Shown here: piece after piece, positions 1 through 14,499 of the stretch
Layout of the letters: the number at the start of each line of letters is the position of its first letter
Position numbering within the stretch: position 1 is the first letter of the stretch
Origin: Ridgeia piscesae
Lineage: Eukaryota > Annelida > Polychaeta > Sabellida > Siboglinidae
Length of the DNA: 64,000 nucleotides
NCBI GenBank assembly: GCA_025642075.2
Contig: JAODUO010000126.1
Span: 817,501-881,500 of the forward strand
Direction: 5' to 3'
Notes under the pieces: generated by a model
What the model was told of the DNA's origin: nothing
What the model saw: only the letters and a program-made list of their open reading frames with translations
The model's database searches: none
Translations under genes and position numbers: made by a program

Positions 1-1091
1 CATGACGCTCTTACATTAAAATGCGTTTGTATCGCCTACACACGACGCTCTTACATTAAACTGCGTTTTTATCGCCTACACGTTACGCCCTTACATTAAA
101 CTACGTTTGTACCGCCTACACATGACGCTCTTACATTAAACTGCGTTTGTATCGCCTACACATGACGGTCTTACATTAAACTGCGTTTGTACCGCCTACA
201 CATGACGCTCTTACATTAAACTGCGTTTGTACCGCCTACACATGACGCTCTTATAGTAAACTGCGTTTGTACCGCCTACACATGACGCTCTTACATTAAA
301 CTGCGTTTGTACCGCCTACACATGACGCTCTTATAGTAAACTGCGTTTGTACCGCCTACACATGACGCTCTTATAGTAAACTGCGTTTGTACCGCCTACA
401 CATGACGCTCTTACATTAAACTGCGTTTGTACCGCCTACACATGACGCTCTTACATTAAACTGCGTTTGTACCGCCTACACATGACGCTCTTACATTAAA
501 CTGCGTTTGTACCGCCTACACATGACGCTCTTATAGTAAACTGCGTTTGTACCGCCTACACATGACGCTCTTATATTAAACTGCGTTTGTACCGCCTACA
601 CATGACGCTCTTACATTAAACTGCGTTTGTACCGCTACACATGACGCTCTTACATTAAACTGCGTTTGTACCGCCTACACACGACGCTCTTACATTAAAC
701 TGCGTTTGTATCGCCTACACATGACGCTCTTATAGTAAACTGCGTTTGTACCGCCTACACATGACGCTCTTACATTAAACTGCGTTTGTACCGCCTACAC
801 GTGACGCTCTTATAGTAAACTGCGTTTGTACCGCCTACACGTGACGCTCTTACATTAAACTGCGTTTGTACCGCCTACACATGACGCTCTTACATTAAAC
901 TGCGTTTGTACCGCCTACACATGACGCTCTTACATTAAACTGCGTTTGTACCGCCTACACATGACGCTCTTATAGTAAACTGCGTTTGTACCGCCTACAC
1001 ATGACGCTCTTACATTAAACTGCGTTTGTACCGCCTACACATGACGCTCTTATAGTAAACTGCGTTTGTACCGCCTACATATGACGCTCTT
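1..1091. repeat. 40-bp minisatellite, about 27 copies
   Basis: Head-to-tail 40-bp units run from the window edge to about 1091. Each unit starts near CATGACGCTCTTACATTAAA and continues CTGCGTTTGTACCGCCTACA. Units differ by a few bases; two variants, TTACATTAAA and TTATAGTAAA, are interspersed. One unit near 630 has lost a base (CCGCTACA). The array stops abruptly at GCTCTTA before unique sequence and continues left of the window. It lies in the DHRS7 intron after coding exon 4, or beyond it. Confidence 0.97.
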
Positions 1092-1224
1092 AGCACCCAT
1101 TCAATGACCAGAACACGGGTTTTGGCAACAGCTAATGAAGCATCCGAGGGGTTTTCCACTTTTGTTACTATTGCTTGCTGGTTCTTACAATTGTCAAGAA
1201 ATAGCCACAAGACTCCGAGTTAAC

Positions 1225-3471
<2,247 letters not shown>

Positions 3472-4480
3472 ACCCCCTGTGAAGACAGGATTTTGTAATA
3501 ATTAAAGGCACAATGACTGCAATGTTAAATTAATTATCTTCAAACATGACATACATTATCCAGTCAGCGTTGGGTCCAAAGTACTCGTTACCAGTTCGTA
3601 CTCGCATACCGTTGTTTCCTTTCTTTTTACAAAGTTCTTGATATTTGTAATTTACTCGTATAAAGTACTGGTAATTGTATTAAAGTATCTATGACAAGTC
3701 TGTTCATATTCCAAGTGACAACTATAAAAGTAATTAATGTGATACGTTTTTGCAAATTAGATAGGTAAATAGTTATACCGTATACAAGTCTACAATTTAC
3801 GGCAGAAACTGTTAATGAGAAAGAAAAAATCAAGATAACGTCAGCGAGGAACAGTACGCATTACGTACATCGTTTGTGACACCTCACGTGATGTTACGAT
3901 TGTCCTAAGTTACGTAATTTACATCAGATGTCCGCGTAATTTGTTTGGTATAGACTTATTTTGATTGGTTCGACCAGGAAAACATTACCCGCTGACGTCA
4001 CAGATTGAAGCGACCAAAGTAAAAGAGCCATCTGCGAGATCACAGTGAATTATCAGACTTATTGTTTACATGCAATAATTAATGTTCTGACATATTGCAT
4101 TGCACCATAAAAGAACACAAAAATCAGATGTTTCCTGTTCGCCCGCCTGTATCCTCAGCATGTTGAGGCTAGGCGATATCTGGAAGAAGAAAATGTCGGC
4201 TCTACCATTCAAGGCTTTCAGTGGTGACACAGTGAATACATTTAATATAGCTTATTAAAGTTGCTTTCCCCAAGCAAACGTGCCATGATTTGCAGTTACC
4301 GTGTCGTAGGCACTTCAAAATATGAGTATTTACGGATGGCAGGTTTAATATTATACAGCATGAATGATGACATGACGCTATTTGTACCTTACAAATTACA
4401 TATGTTGATTACTCCCCCAGCATCTATCCAACTCTTACCACATACACGGCCATCTATTATCTACTTATAGATTATCACAT
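3472..4480. other. 5' flank of the DHRS7-like gene; no coding signal
   Basis: No exon or repeat is recognised here apart from promoter-like motifs described separately. Short ORFs in this stretch show no domain or conserved motif. Confidence 0.5.
3885..4000 (-). promoter_or_regulatory. Candidate promoter motifs for the DHRS7-like gene (E-box, CCAAT, CRE)
   Basis: A CACGTG E-box lies at 3885-3890, an ATTGG (inverted CCAAT) near 3964 and a perfect palindromic CRE, TGACGTCA, at 3993-4000. They are 0.4-0.5 kb upstream of the start codon. The motifs are seen directly; promoter function is inferred. No TATA box is obvious and the transcription start is unknown. Confidence 0.3.
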
Positions 4481-4485
4481 AAGGC

Positions 4486-5330
4486 TTGCAAGAGCGTTAT
4501 CTTAGTATATTGAAATCTGCACATCTAAAGCATTGCGTGAAACGCTACAACGGTAGGACGAATTATAACAGTGCCGTCACATTGATGCAAACAGCTTCAC
4601 CGATCCATTGTGGAGTGAACGCCGTCCGAAACACAGTCTGTACGGAATCCGAATTCACGAAGAAATGACGCAGGCGGTTAATTTACGGCGTGACGTGTTG
4701 CTTGTGTTGCTAGATCTAAGTGCAGCACATGAAACACTGCATCAGAACATTCTATTGCGTTGGCGCTGAGATATCGGACTAAGTCATTGTTCATGTAGTT
4801 CACATTGCACCCCGCAGTCCGTGCTAACGCATCAACCGAAGCAACTTCCACACCGAGACTACTTCACCACGGGGTCTTCGACCGATGGTATTCAACATTT
4901 CCATTCTGCCCACCGCGGATACCGTTGAACCCCACGAGTTCTGTTATCGAGTGCCCGCCACTGAACCATGCCGACGCACTGCCAAAAATTGACGAATGAC
5001 ATAAGACACTGGCCGAGTTGCAACCATCTCCTATTAAGTGAGGCAAATACAGAAGCCATCGTGTTTCGTCTGACCACCGTCCGTTCGCCTTCTGCAATGT
5101 CCACTTCTTATGTGTGTATGTCCGCCGTATCATTGACGCCCACGGTTCGTGACATCGGCAAAAATAATAGACAGCGGTCGGCTGAAATATCGAACGGTTG
5201 TCGTGCTACCTGCTCTAATATTTTTTTTACTACAAACAAGCCTGCCCACTCCAGGATGCAAGACTCCTGTCCATTCCCACATAACATCGGGTTACGACAT
5301 CTTTTTCGTTGAAAATTTTAGACGGAAACA
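4486..5330 (+). mobile_element. CR1-like LINE reverse-transcriptase fragment (decayed)
   Basis: At about 4630-4770 one frame reads IRIHEEMTQAVNLRRDVLLV followed by LLDLSAAHETLHQNILLRW, a clear match to the RT core (normally LLDLSAAFDT.DH..LL). After stops and frameshifts, 4968-5110 reads DIRHWPSCNHLLLSEANTEA then IVF, corresponding to the 'WM..N.LKLN..KTE..F' segment, followed by a VRDIG-like remnant. The YADD-containing part is missing or unreadable. It is an inactive relic; the outer borders are approximate. Confidence 0.75.
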
Positions 5331-5543
5331 CCTGTCGCCATCGCGAGCGAGGCTAGATGTTGTCGTCCTCGATAAATACCACATCTTCTCTTTCAATAGG
5401 GTGTCATCTTGCCAGCCATGCCGCCTATGGCCATCCCGTGTCGGGCAGGGAAGTCTCGCTTAACCGACTCTCGCTCGGCTGCGTAACTTCGCCGAGAAGA
5501 TAGCGTGATGACTTCGCCGGCGTTTGAGTGTCATCCATGTGTG

Positions 5544-5841
5544 GGGCTAAAACGTGCTGCCACCTCACGGAGCCTGGGTAATCGAGGCTAATCCTGCCAT
5601 AATTCCTGCTTCATAAACAACTGCAAATTTTTATTTATGCTTTATTTGTGTGAATAGAAGTTGAATATCGAATACTTTTTATTATCTTGTAATACTTTTT
5701 CATTTTCTTGTAAAAGTATATCCATATTTTAGTTTCTGGGGAAAGCCGCCCTGGTGGCAACGTTGGCAAAGTATTAAAATCCCAGGCGGATGATGGGCTA
5801 AAACGTGCTGCCACCTGACGGATCCTAGGTAATCGAGGCTA
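5544..5841. repeat. Two direct copies of a ~47-bp interspersed repeat
   Basis: The motif GGGCTAAAACGTGCTGCCAC followed by CT(C/G)ACGGA.CCT and GGTAATCGAGGCTA occurs at 5544-5590 and again, same orientation, at 5795-5841. A third, inverted copy is at about 16452-16484. The 200 bp between the two copies has no recognised feature. The pair could be the edges or internal repeats of a small transposon; its family is unknown to me. Confidence 0.7.
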
Positions 5842-6600
5842 CGGGTAGGGCCGCTTTCACAGGAGCCACAACTTAGACAGGTTGGTCTTCCTTTTACTGT
5901 AGAAATATGCTTTCATTGTGTCCTGTTTGAAGTATGAACAAAATCACCGGGTCACCTCTGCCGAGACGGTAGCTATAAAATTATAGTCCTCTCCCAGCTG
6001 TCAATCTTGCCTGCTTTAGTTTGGGGTTTGACTAAAAAGCGCACGACCACGTAATATATGGTGTTGGTAGATAGTTTGGTCATTAATTGTATGTATGGTT
6101 TGTGTGTGCAGTACTAAAAAAATTGAAGCTGTACATCACCCAGAAATTACACAATTTTGGCATTTTATCCGATAAGTTGAACGAATATTTTCTAATGGCA
6201 CAGTAGCGCTACCCAGTGAATGACATTACAACTATAAGATAAAATAAGGGCAAGTGCCAAAAGTGATAAAGTAACGGTAAACTAACGTATCGGAAATGTT
6301 CTGTTAAATTAATCATTCCAAACAAAAATATACAAGTTATATATTTATTCTTGATATGTTACATTACCATTTCGAATGAGCATTTTTAGTTGCTTAATTC
6401 CACGTAACAAAATGGCTGTTGTTATATTCCACGTTTCAATAAAATAATACATGAAATTGTGCCATGTTGGAAACGTTTTTGTGAACCATTTTACGGTGTC
6501 CACAGACTTGCTATTTTAATTTGAAGACCAGATTGAAATAACTAAACTATTACAATCGACATTAATTTTAGTTTGAGGTAATGTTTATATGACATCTGAT
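5842..6600. other. Unassigned AT-rich intergenic stretch
   Basis: No reading frame with a recognisable domain, no RNA gene and no clear repeat boundary was found. Confidence 0.45.
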
Positions 6601-6612
6601 TTGTTTCTTACA

Positions 6613-6653
6613 ATATATATATATATAATATATATATGGCGTATATATATATA

Positions 6654-6691
<38 letters not shown>

Positions 6692-6756
6692 CACACGTAT
6701 GTATGTGTGTATATAATATTAATACACATACATACGTGTGTGTATACAATATTAAT
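6613..6756. repeat. (TA)n tract followed by a palindrome
   Basis: TA-rich DNA at 6613-6690 is followed by an inverted repeat: ACACACGTATGTATGTGTGT at 6691-6710 faces ACACATACATACGTGTGTGT at 6724-6743, separated by a short AT loop. This could extrude as a cruciform. No gene is supported. Confidence 0.85.
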
Positions 6757-7029
6757 CATCTCACTAATGAACAGTACCAGTACAGACTATAATTTTTATT
6801 ACAGCAAATTGCAATGCAGTATATAATGTTAAAGGAAATTAAAACACATTGTTTGATTCCATAGTATATTCCACGCTACGATATATTGAAATGTCCATCA
6901 ACCCAAAATATAAAAATAAATCGGTGAACTAGAAATTCCACATTTTGTGCTATATGCCACTGGACTTGTCCAAATATACATATTTAATTTGCAACAAAAC
7001 CTGAAACATTATAATGCTGGCAGAATGAA
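6757..7029. other. No feature seen
   Basis: AT-rich sequence between the palindrome and the next LINE remnant. Nothing recognisable on either strand. Confidence 0.4.
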
Positions 7030-7560
7030 ACTATATTACCTTCCAATTCTAATCTAATAAGGAATGTGAAGAGGGTTACTACGGATTGATCGTAGCTGTC
7101 TGGAATTTCTTGCTGGAGCGAACATCGAATATGCTGGTTGTGTTGATGATAGGGTTTGATAGGCTATTGTACAAATCTTTAAAATAATGTGATAATGCAC
7201 AGGGAGCCAATACCATGATTTCAAAGCGGCACTGAGTGAGAGAAACGAGGAGAACATAATATGTTCTCCTCCGAAGATTGCACATATAGTAAAAAGAGCA
7301 GTGACATTTAATATAATTTATGTTGTTTGAAATTAAAGTTTTCATCAAACGTTACTCTGAGATATAGCACTGAGGTGGCTGGTGTGATACTCAGACTCAA
7401 AATATGTGTCCGGGAAAAGCCATCAAGTTTTCTACACTGCATTGGGGTACCAATGATGAGAAATTTTGTCTTATCTGCGTTAAGCTTTAATTTAAATGTT
7501 TTTCATCCAAAGGGAGATGTCATGGAGACAGTCCCTGGGCTGATTTAGGGAGCGACAAGT
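7030..7560 (-). mobile_element. CR1-like LINE 3' fragment (decayed, internally deleted)
   Basis: The minus strand reads in pieces. At about 7530-7400 it has LHDISLWM, LNADKTKFLIIGTPMQCRKL and FSRTHIL. At about 7345-7260 it has the 'TFDENFNFKQH...C..CFYY...LRR' relic, and at 7257-7054 SWYWLPVHYHIILKICTIAY followed by QTLSSTQPAY and SRQLRS. This order is the C-terminal part of the reverse transcriptase ORF of CR1-like elements. A deletion of about 60 codons, plus frameshifts, lies between the LRR and WLPVHY parts. It is a different copy from the plus-strand relic at 4.5-5.3 kb. Confidence 0.85.
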
Positions 7561-10500
7561 GTCAGGTGTGGCCAAAGAAATGTAGGTTTGTGTGTTATCA
7601 GCTTTAAGGCTTTAACCTCCACTGTACATATAAAATACACACATATTCAACTAATAAATAATAATTATAACAGGAATAATGGGTAGAACAAGTAGAACAG
7701 GGAACCATTGCTTTTCGATTTTTCATTTTGAGAAAGCACTCCAGGTCAGTCTGAAGCAAGTCTGTTTATACATGTTGGCTTTATGGTCAGACCCCTGGGA
7801 ATATTGGCCTGCAATTAGTGGCACAGTGAAGCTAGAATTGGTAAATAATTACCCTGCCTTCTGGATAAGGAAGAAAATCTATAATCTGTCCAAGTCATCT
7901 GGCATAAGGCAGAGGTTCCCAAACTAAGCTACATCTACCCCCAGGGGTAGGTTAAAGGTTACATAGGGGTTAGGAGATGGCTTGGCTGAAAACAAATATG
8001 TTCTGTGTCTCTGTTCTGCTGTCTTTGTAAATGTAAACTTGTCTAAATCTATAGTTATTATAAAACAGTTGCATTGATCTGACAAGTGGGAATTAGTCCT
8101 GTATTATTATTACTGTTTTTATTTTGTTGTAATTGTTTATTTGCGATGACAACTAAAATGTGATAATTGTGTGTAGTGATGGTGTATATTTATTAATTTC
8201 AATTATCCAGACAAATAATAATTTATTCTTAAAACAGTATACTCAGTGCAACATAGTGTTATGGTTATTAAGAAAGCACAAAAGCTTGTACTTTGGGCAT
8301 ACCTGAGGATACTCCACATATTTGATGAAAAATTATCTAAACAAATAGTGGATCACATGGAATGAGTATGGTACAAATAGATAATTGGACTAGAATTGTC
8401 CAGCTGTTCTAAAAATGGATATACAAATTATGGTGGCTACCATATAATAGAAACAAGCATCTGATGCTATCTGATCCAAAATAAGTGTCTACAACTTGTT
8501 TGACCTCGACACTGTGGTAATGCATTGAATGCCCGTGTTTCCTCAACATCACATGTACTATATAGTTACTGACATCAGGTGGAAATGCAGGGTGAAGTCC
8601 CAAACAAAAATTGGTGTAGGTAATGACTGGGACTCGTGGTATTGCCTTTTTATACTCGTGTTGCTTCAAGTTAAAAATCAGCCAAGAGACTCTGTAGTCT
8701 TTTGGATTATATAGTGAGTGAATGACATGTGTTTTGGTGAAACATAGTCACTGCCCAGCCTCTTCACAATAATCACCCAATTGGCATTTTCTCTTACTAT
8801 TTGTTTGTGATACCACATTTGGTGAAAACAGGGACAGACATTCATTGGTGGTTTTTAGTCAAAATGGAGTTATCTACATCCACTCCACTCAGCCAGCTCA
8901 GTGATCAGAATGCAGTTGATATCTCAGGTCTCAGGTTGTTTACTCCAAACAGCCCAAACTTGGGCTAACGCAGGAGTTTGTAGTGCTTCTTGTGCGCATG
9001 CGTTTGGTTGTATATATGTTTGTTTGTTTGTTATAACGTGTTTGTTTGTTTTACAGGCAATTTAGGTGATTGGGTGTTGGGAAGGGGAGGTTCACTATCA
9101 ATAAGGTGAGGTGACAAATGCCAGTCACACTATTTTGAAGATAATTAAATATGCATCAACATAAACTCAATATCTCAGCATTTTCAGAACATCTATAGCT
9201 TTGAAGATATACCATGTACAGCTTGAATAAAACCTGCAGAAGCAGCATGCCACAAATTAAATATACCAGTTAGCTATGACTTTTAGATATGCCACCTGGC
9301 CTTCAGTGCATGGCAGTGGGCAATTTACTGGGCATACCTAGTCACCAGTATGCATGTTACCAATTAGCCATGTTCCTGGCAGGCCACCTAGCCTCAAGAG
9401 TTGGGGTCAAGCCAGCTAATACACAAATGTCGTTTCCCAGCTTGTCCAGGCAGACACAGGTAAAATGTGGACATGCAGATTTTTGGGAGGCCCTGAAGTG
9501 CCCTTAGAAATATTAGCAGGGTACGCCCATCATTTCTCATAACATGTATACACACTATAAAAACAACATTGTACACTCTTTCAATGAAGACACATAGTTC
9601 ATATAAAAATTAATTATGTTGAATTTAAAATACAAGATGGTAAAAAAATGGGCCAAGATGCCCTGAATTCCTTTGCACTATATTGTGATTTTGGGAATAA
9701 TGGTGGGAATACAAAATTTGAGAAAATATTACTACATTTGTTTGAGAAAAAAAATATTCACACCATTAAAACAATGACATTTTGGGTAGCACTGAGATGC
9801 CTTGAGAAGGATTCAGTCAAATACAGATTTCTTGTATGGCACTACAACAAGAAATGCCTGTGCAAAATTAGAAAATCTTATCCAGTTAAGGTCAATATGC
9901 CTATATGCATTTACACTGCTCTAGCTATCTCTGGATACATGCTCTGTGGATAGCAAACATATGTCAAGTGTCACAGATACATTGACCTTAATCAAAATAA
10001 AATTATTTGCAAATGTTTTCAACATGTTCTCAACAATGTTATTACTATTACATTCTTTGTTATGACAATTATTTTAATAAAAAACATACATTAATTAAAT
10101 CAATAAATAAAATGAGTATTACGTACACCTATATACCCAAACAATTAAGCATAATTCTAAAATTAATATCCTATAGGTAAAGATAAATTATATAAGAATA
10201 TTTTGTGCCATTCTACAGAATTCTGTATAAATTTTCCTATAAAATTTGTTACTTAACATGTCTTGAGCCCTTTTTAATGCAATAAGTTTCAAGCTGCAAA
10301 AAAACTATATTTAGCAAATACCAGTGATGTCAATGTGATTTTATTCTGAAGTTAAAGACTATAAGATCAGTCGTTATGCAGATGCAAAGTAGAAAACCAG
10401 CAAAGTGGTAATTAAATAAAGTTATAGGTTATATAATGTAAAACCGTAGTATAACAGAAAATAAGTATAAGCAATACAACCGATTTTACAATTGATAAAT

Positions 10501-11211
10501 TTCCAATTTATACATGTAGATAAACACAATTAAAAAAAGAATAGTAAAAATAATTAATAAATTGTATAAGTTATAAAAAAGATTAGTAAATATAATGTCC
10601 AAGACATGATTATATGGGTATTTCTCGCAAAAATGTACAGTACGTGTAAAATAACATATAAATTGTATGTTTGACTAGATTTGGTAATTTAACGGAAGAT
10701 TTATTTAATACATCTTCGCCGGTAGTTTCCACTTTTGACACTTACCCTCAGTATTTATCTTTGTAGTTATAACGTCATTCACCAGGTAGCGCTGCCATGG
10801 CAAAAGTGGGTTCGTTCGGAAGATCGGACAAATTGCATCACTCTTAGTTACAATACGCACTCTATGTTTTACATAATGCACACATATACCACAAAAATGT
10901 TATCAATCGTCATAATATCCACCGATATAACCTATTTCATGGTCGTACGCCTTCTAGTCATACCGTTAGTTTGGGTATTGCTAGTGACATTTTCTATCTG
11001 CCAGGATCCTGGTGAGGGTCTTTTCATCACTGTCTGAACACTCCTTTGTTGTTTTGCTATTTTTGGTGATGGCATTTCTGGTCATTAACTGTTGAACTGT
11101 TTACTAGTAGGGTATATACCACAACTTATTATTATTTATAATAATAATTTACCAATATTAGGCCCATCGATTTACTCTTATTTGCAAGTTTCAGATTGAA
11201 GGATGTATTAC
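7561..11211. other. Unassigned intergenic region
   Basis: AT-rich, mostly unique-looking DNA. ORFs up to 101 codons (for example 9648-9953, 10735-11037) show no recognisable domain, and no matching splice pattern joins them. I see no RNA gene. Confidence 0.45.
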
Positions 11212-11213
11212 TA

Positions 11214-11690
11214 GTGCAGCCGATATGTGACAAAATATGACCGAATTGTGCGTTTTATGATACAAGCATGAAATTTGGCACACGCATAGAGTACACAGTT
11301 ACACAAATATTTGGATATAGGGCCATCTCAGATTTTGCCCTGGAAGGGGTTGGCAGCCATTTTAAAGATGGCCGCCAAAAACCAATTTCTTCTATCTAAA
11401 GACTTTTGCAACGTAGACTAGATGTTTTGGAACCAAAACATAAAACTTCTGGGTCAGTGATTTCAAATATGTTACATTTGACCTTCTACGACATTCAAAT
11501 CCGCCATTTGTAAAGATGGCGGCCGCCAACACTAATGTTCCCATATCTCATGAACTACGTTACTTGGAGCGGTAATGTTGTTGTCACAGGAAACGTATGT
11601 GGACAGCCGATGTGAATGATTTGAATATTTTTGCATTTGACCTTCATCGACCTTCGTACCACCATTTTATAAAATGACGGCCGTTGGAAC
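11214..11690 (+). repeat. Left terminal inverted repeat of copy A, with hairpins
   Basis: Aligned by eye to the reverse complement of about 14830-15300. It contains three short palindromes centred near 11364, 11511 and 11671, each built on GCCATTTT.AAAATGGC-like arms. Spacing is 147 and 160 bp. Confidence 0.85.
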
Positions 11691-11995
11691 GACAAGGTCT
11701 CGCCTTAAATTGTCGCCTATTAGTTTCAATAATTATGCACATATTAATATTATGTTTTTTCGATCGGTAGGCGGTTTAGCAGCTGATCATGTGGTTGCGA
11801 GGATGTCACATGACCAAAAAGAAAGGAAACCGCGCTTCGTTTTTGAATATGTGTATGTTAGATGATATAAATGCGGAATGTACAAATCATAGAACATGTA
11901 GGTATCTTTTTAATGTAATGCAGGTAATCCGTAGAGTTATGACATCCTTCTACACCCTATTTTCACAAGAAGAGCGTAATTGCCATAAAATCTGA

Positions 11996-14163
11996 ATGGC
12001 TAAGGTATATAATGTGGTCGATCAGCCTGGAACATCCAATGTACTATGTCTGACGACAAACTGGAACAAATGCGTTCTGTGTCAGGAGGACACACCGGAG
12101 GTGCTTCGCTGTCCTGCTTCTTCAAAACGTGACGCAGAGGGGGTTGGTTACAAGACTATCGCTGACAATATTAAGCGTTTCGACAAGGCTGGTTGTTTGC
12201 CTAAGACAATCAATCTATCAAGGTTAGATGATGGTGTTGGCATTGAGACAACCTTCCGACAGCACCAAGCCAAATGCCATGACTCTTGTCGATTACAATT
12301 CAACAAGACAAAACTTGAGCGAGCAGAGAAGAGGAAATCTCGCATTGAGGACAATACAGCTGCTTCCAAGAAGTTCACCCGTCAGTCTATAGAAGAAGCA
12401 CCTCCTTCCACCAAAACATGTTTCTTCTGCGGCATGCCTCCAGTTAGAGAGACTTTACGCAATGCATCAAGAAAACAACACACGTGTTCTCTGATATTGC
12501 GATTGACCATGCTCATGAACAGAATAATGCCTCTGTGAAGGGTGATAGTGGGGGTGTGGGTCTGACTGAGAACCCTGCAGCACTGCGGCGTTGGATGGTG
12601 ACTGGCCCTGAAATAGCACGTCTGATTGGAGAATTTGAGGTTTCAACCATGAAGAAAAAGAAAACAGATTTCCGGCATCACGAGCAGACGAAACATGCAC
12701 ATATGACATTCGGACGAGATATTACGTCATTAACTGCTGTAATAGAAGAGATGGGAAATCCATTCGCTGAGAACAGCAATGATTTGCTTGTACTGGATAG
12801 CAGAGACCTTGCAGATCCAGCTGTGATTGACACGTTGCGTCAGATCAAATCTCTCGGACAAGAGCAGTATGACACCTACGTCAACGAGCGCCTTGTCAAC
12901 CAAACAAAGCCCATTACAGATCCAATCAAGAGAAATAACCTACTACTGTTCAGCCGGCCACCAGTGCGAGAGAAATCAAGAGCACAACTACAGCGGTCAT
13001 CACTCAATAATGGCTGTTCTCTGTTCTCCAGGTTGTACATAGCGTCGCAAATACGGAGTGGTGATCTCGGTCATTTCTTTCAACATGAAAATCAAGCGTA
13101 TCCACCTGCTTTATCACAAATGGGGAAACTGCGGACAGGAACAAAGTCTGATCTGGTCGGCTGCTTGGAACATCTCGTTCCTACACAAGACCTTTCCCCC
13201 AATCCTGTCGTACAAGTCATCCTGCTTGATGGGGCTGCAATCGTTAACACGCTTTGACCGGGTTTTGCAAAGACATTTTCCGATTACGCGACCCAAGTAT
13301 TCCTGCCGTACATCATATCGCAATCAGTCCCGAGACGTGTCAGGCCTTGCTCCATGCACCCATGAAGAAGAGGACACACGAATCCTACTCCACATGGATG
13401 ATGCTGTGAAACAAGGGTATAACAAGGTATCCATTCAAACAGTTGACACGGACGTGGTTGTTCTTGCAGTGGCATCAGCTCAGCGCCTCAACATCACCGA
13501 ACTGTGGATTGCAATTGGTGCTGGAAATAACTTTCGATATTTACCGGCCCACGAGATGGCCGACGCACTGGTCCTGATTGTTGTGTTGCTTTGCCAATGT
13601 TTCATGCCTTCACTGGTTGTGACACGGTGTCATGTTTTGGAGGCAGGGGCAAACGCACTACATTGGGCATGTGGAATGCCTATGACGAAATCGCACCAGC
13701 TTTCTGTGCCTTGGCTGCTACCCCGGTGACCGTAGAAAATTGGCTGAGTCCACTGGAACGATTTGTAGTACATCTGTACGACCGTACTAGCAGCCAGGAA
13801 TTTCTCAATGGAGCGAGGAAGCAGCTGTTCACACAGAAAGGTAGAGCTATTGACGGTCTTCCTCTGACACAAGCAGTATTTCTCCAGCACACAAAGCGGG
13901 CTGCTTACCAAGCCGGCCACTGTTGGGTACAGACGATGATCGCGACTCCGGAGCTTCCATCTCCAAGTGAATGGGGGTGGAACAGGAATGAAAATGGCGG
14001 TTGGAAAATATATTGGACAACTCTTCCTGAAGCGACACAAGCTTGTCGAGAACTACTGCGCTGTGGTTGCAAGAAGGGATGCATGGGACTATGCAAGTGC
14101 CTCAAGGCAGGACTTCAATGCACTGCTCTTTGCTACTGTGGTGGACTGTGTGCTCGTAGCTAA
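11996..14163 (+). pseudogene. Copy A transposon protein: zinc-finger / PIN-like nuclease / CXC protein, internally deleted and frameshifted
   Basis: The apparent start is the ATG at 11996. Residues 20-115 have a Cys/His module: TNWNKCVLCQ, then LSRLDDGVGIE, then HQAKCHDSC. A second module begins TKTCFFCGMPP near 12415. Near 12475-12486 the frame changes and jumps to IAIDHAHEQNNA; relative to copy B about 1.6 kb of the middle is deleted. The frame runs to about 13256 (LLDGAAIVNTL, stop). After a frameshift and a second deletion it resumes with APCTHEEEDTR (13361-13381), TVDTDVVVLA (DTD at 13445-13453), shifts again near 13575, and gives FTGCDTVSCFGGRGK (GCD at 13615-13623). It ends with WGWNRNENGGW and a C-terminal nine-cysteine cluster (C-x-C-x3-C-x3-C-x-C type) at 14040-14155, stop 14161. 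The E-E-x-D, D-x-D and GCD...GxGK motifs resemble PIN/FEN-type nucleases; that is an inference. It cannot make a full protein. Confidence 0.8.
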
Positions 14164-14499
14164 TGTGCGACACAGTAAACATTAGGACGTCTAGTAATTA
14201 GTAACTGTTACACTTTCCATAGGACATTTTGGTCATGGACAATATGTATACACTTATCGTGTTACATACACACATGTGTTACAGGAATGCTGAACTGTCA
14301 CAGACGACATAGTAAGTTTCTGCTGTTGAATGTTTCTGTTGACATATCACAAAACATGGAATCAAACAACGCAAAATAAAATAAACAATGAGTTAAAATT
14401 GTGAGGCGTTTCGGAGTTAACGTAAACTTTTCTAAACATCAAGAGAGGGAACGACTTCTGATACTCCTCTCATGAATATAGGCTAGCTAGTAAATAGCG

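Noticed and set aside
1..1091. CRISPR-like array
   Set aside because: Units are contiguous with no unique spacers and the context is an animal genome. It is a minisatellite.
3960..3975. Possible tRNA B box (GGTTCGACC)
   Set aside because: No matching A box or cloverleaf around it.
9289..9953. ORFs of 72 and 101 codons
   Set aside because: No recognisable motif and no flanking exons. They may be chance ORFs in AT-rich DNA.
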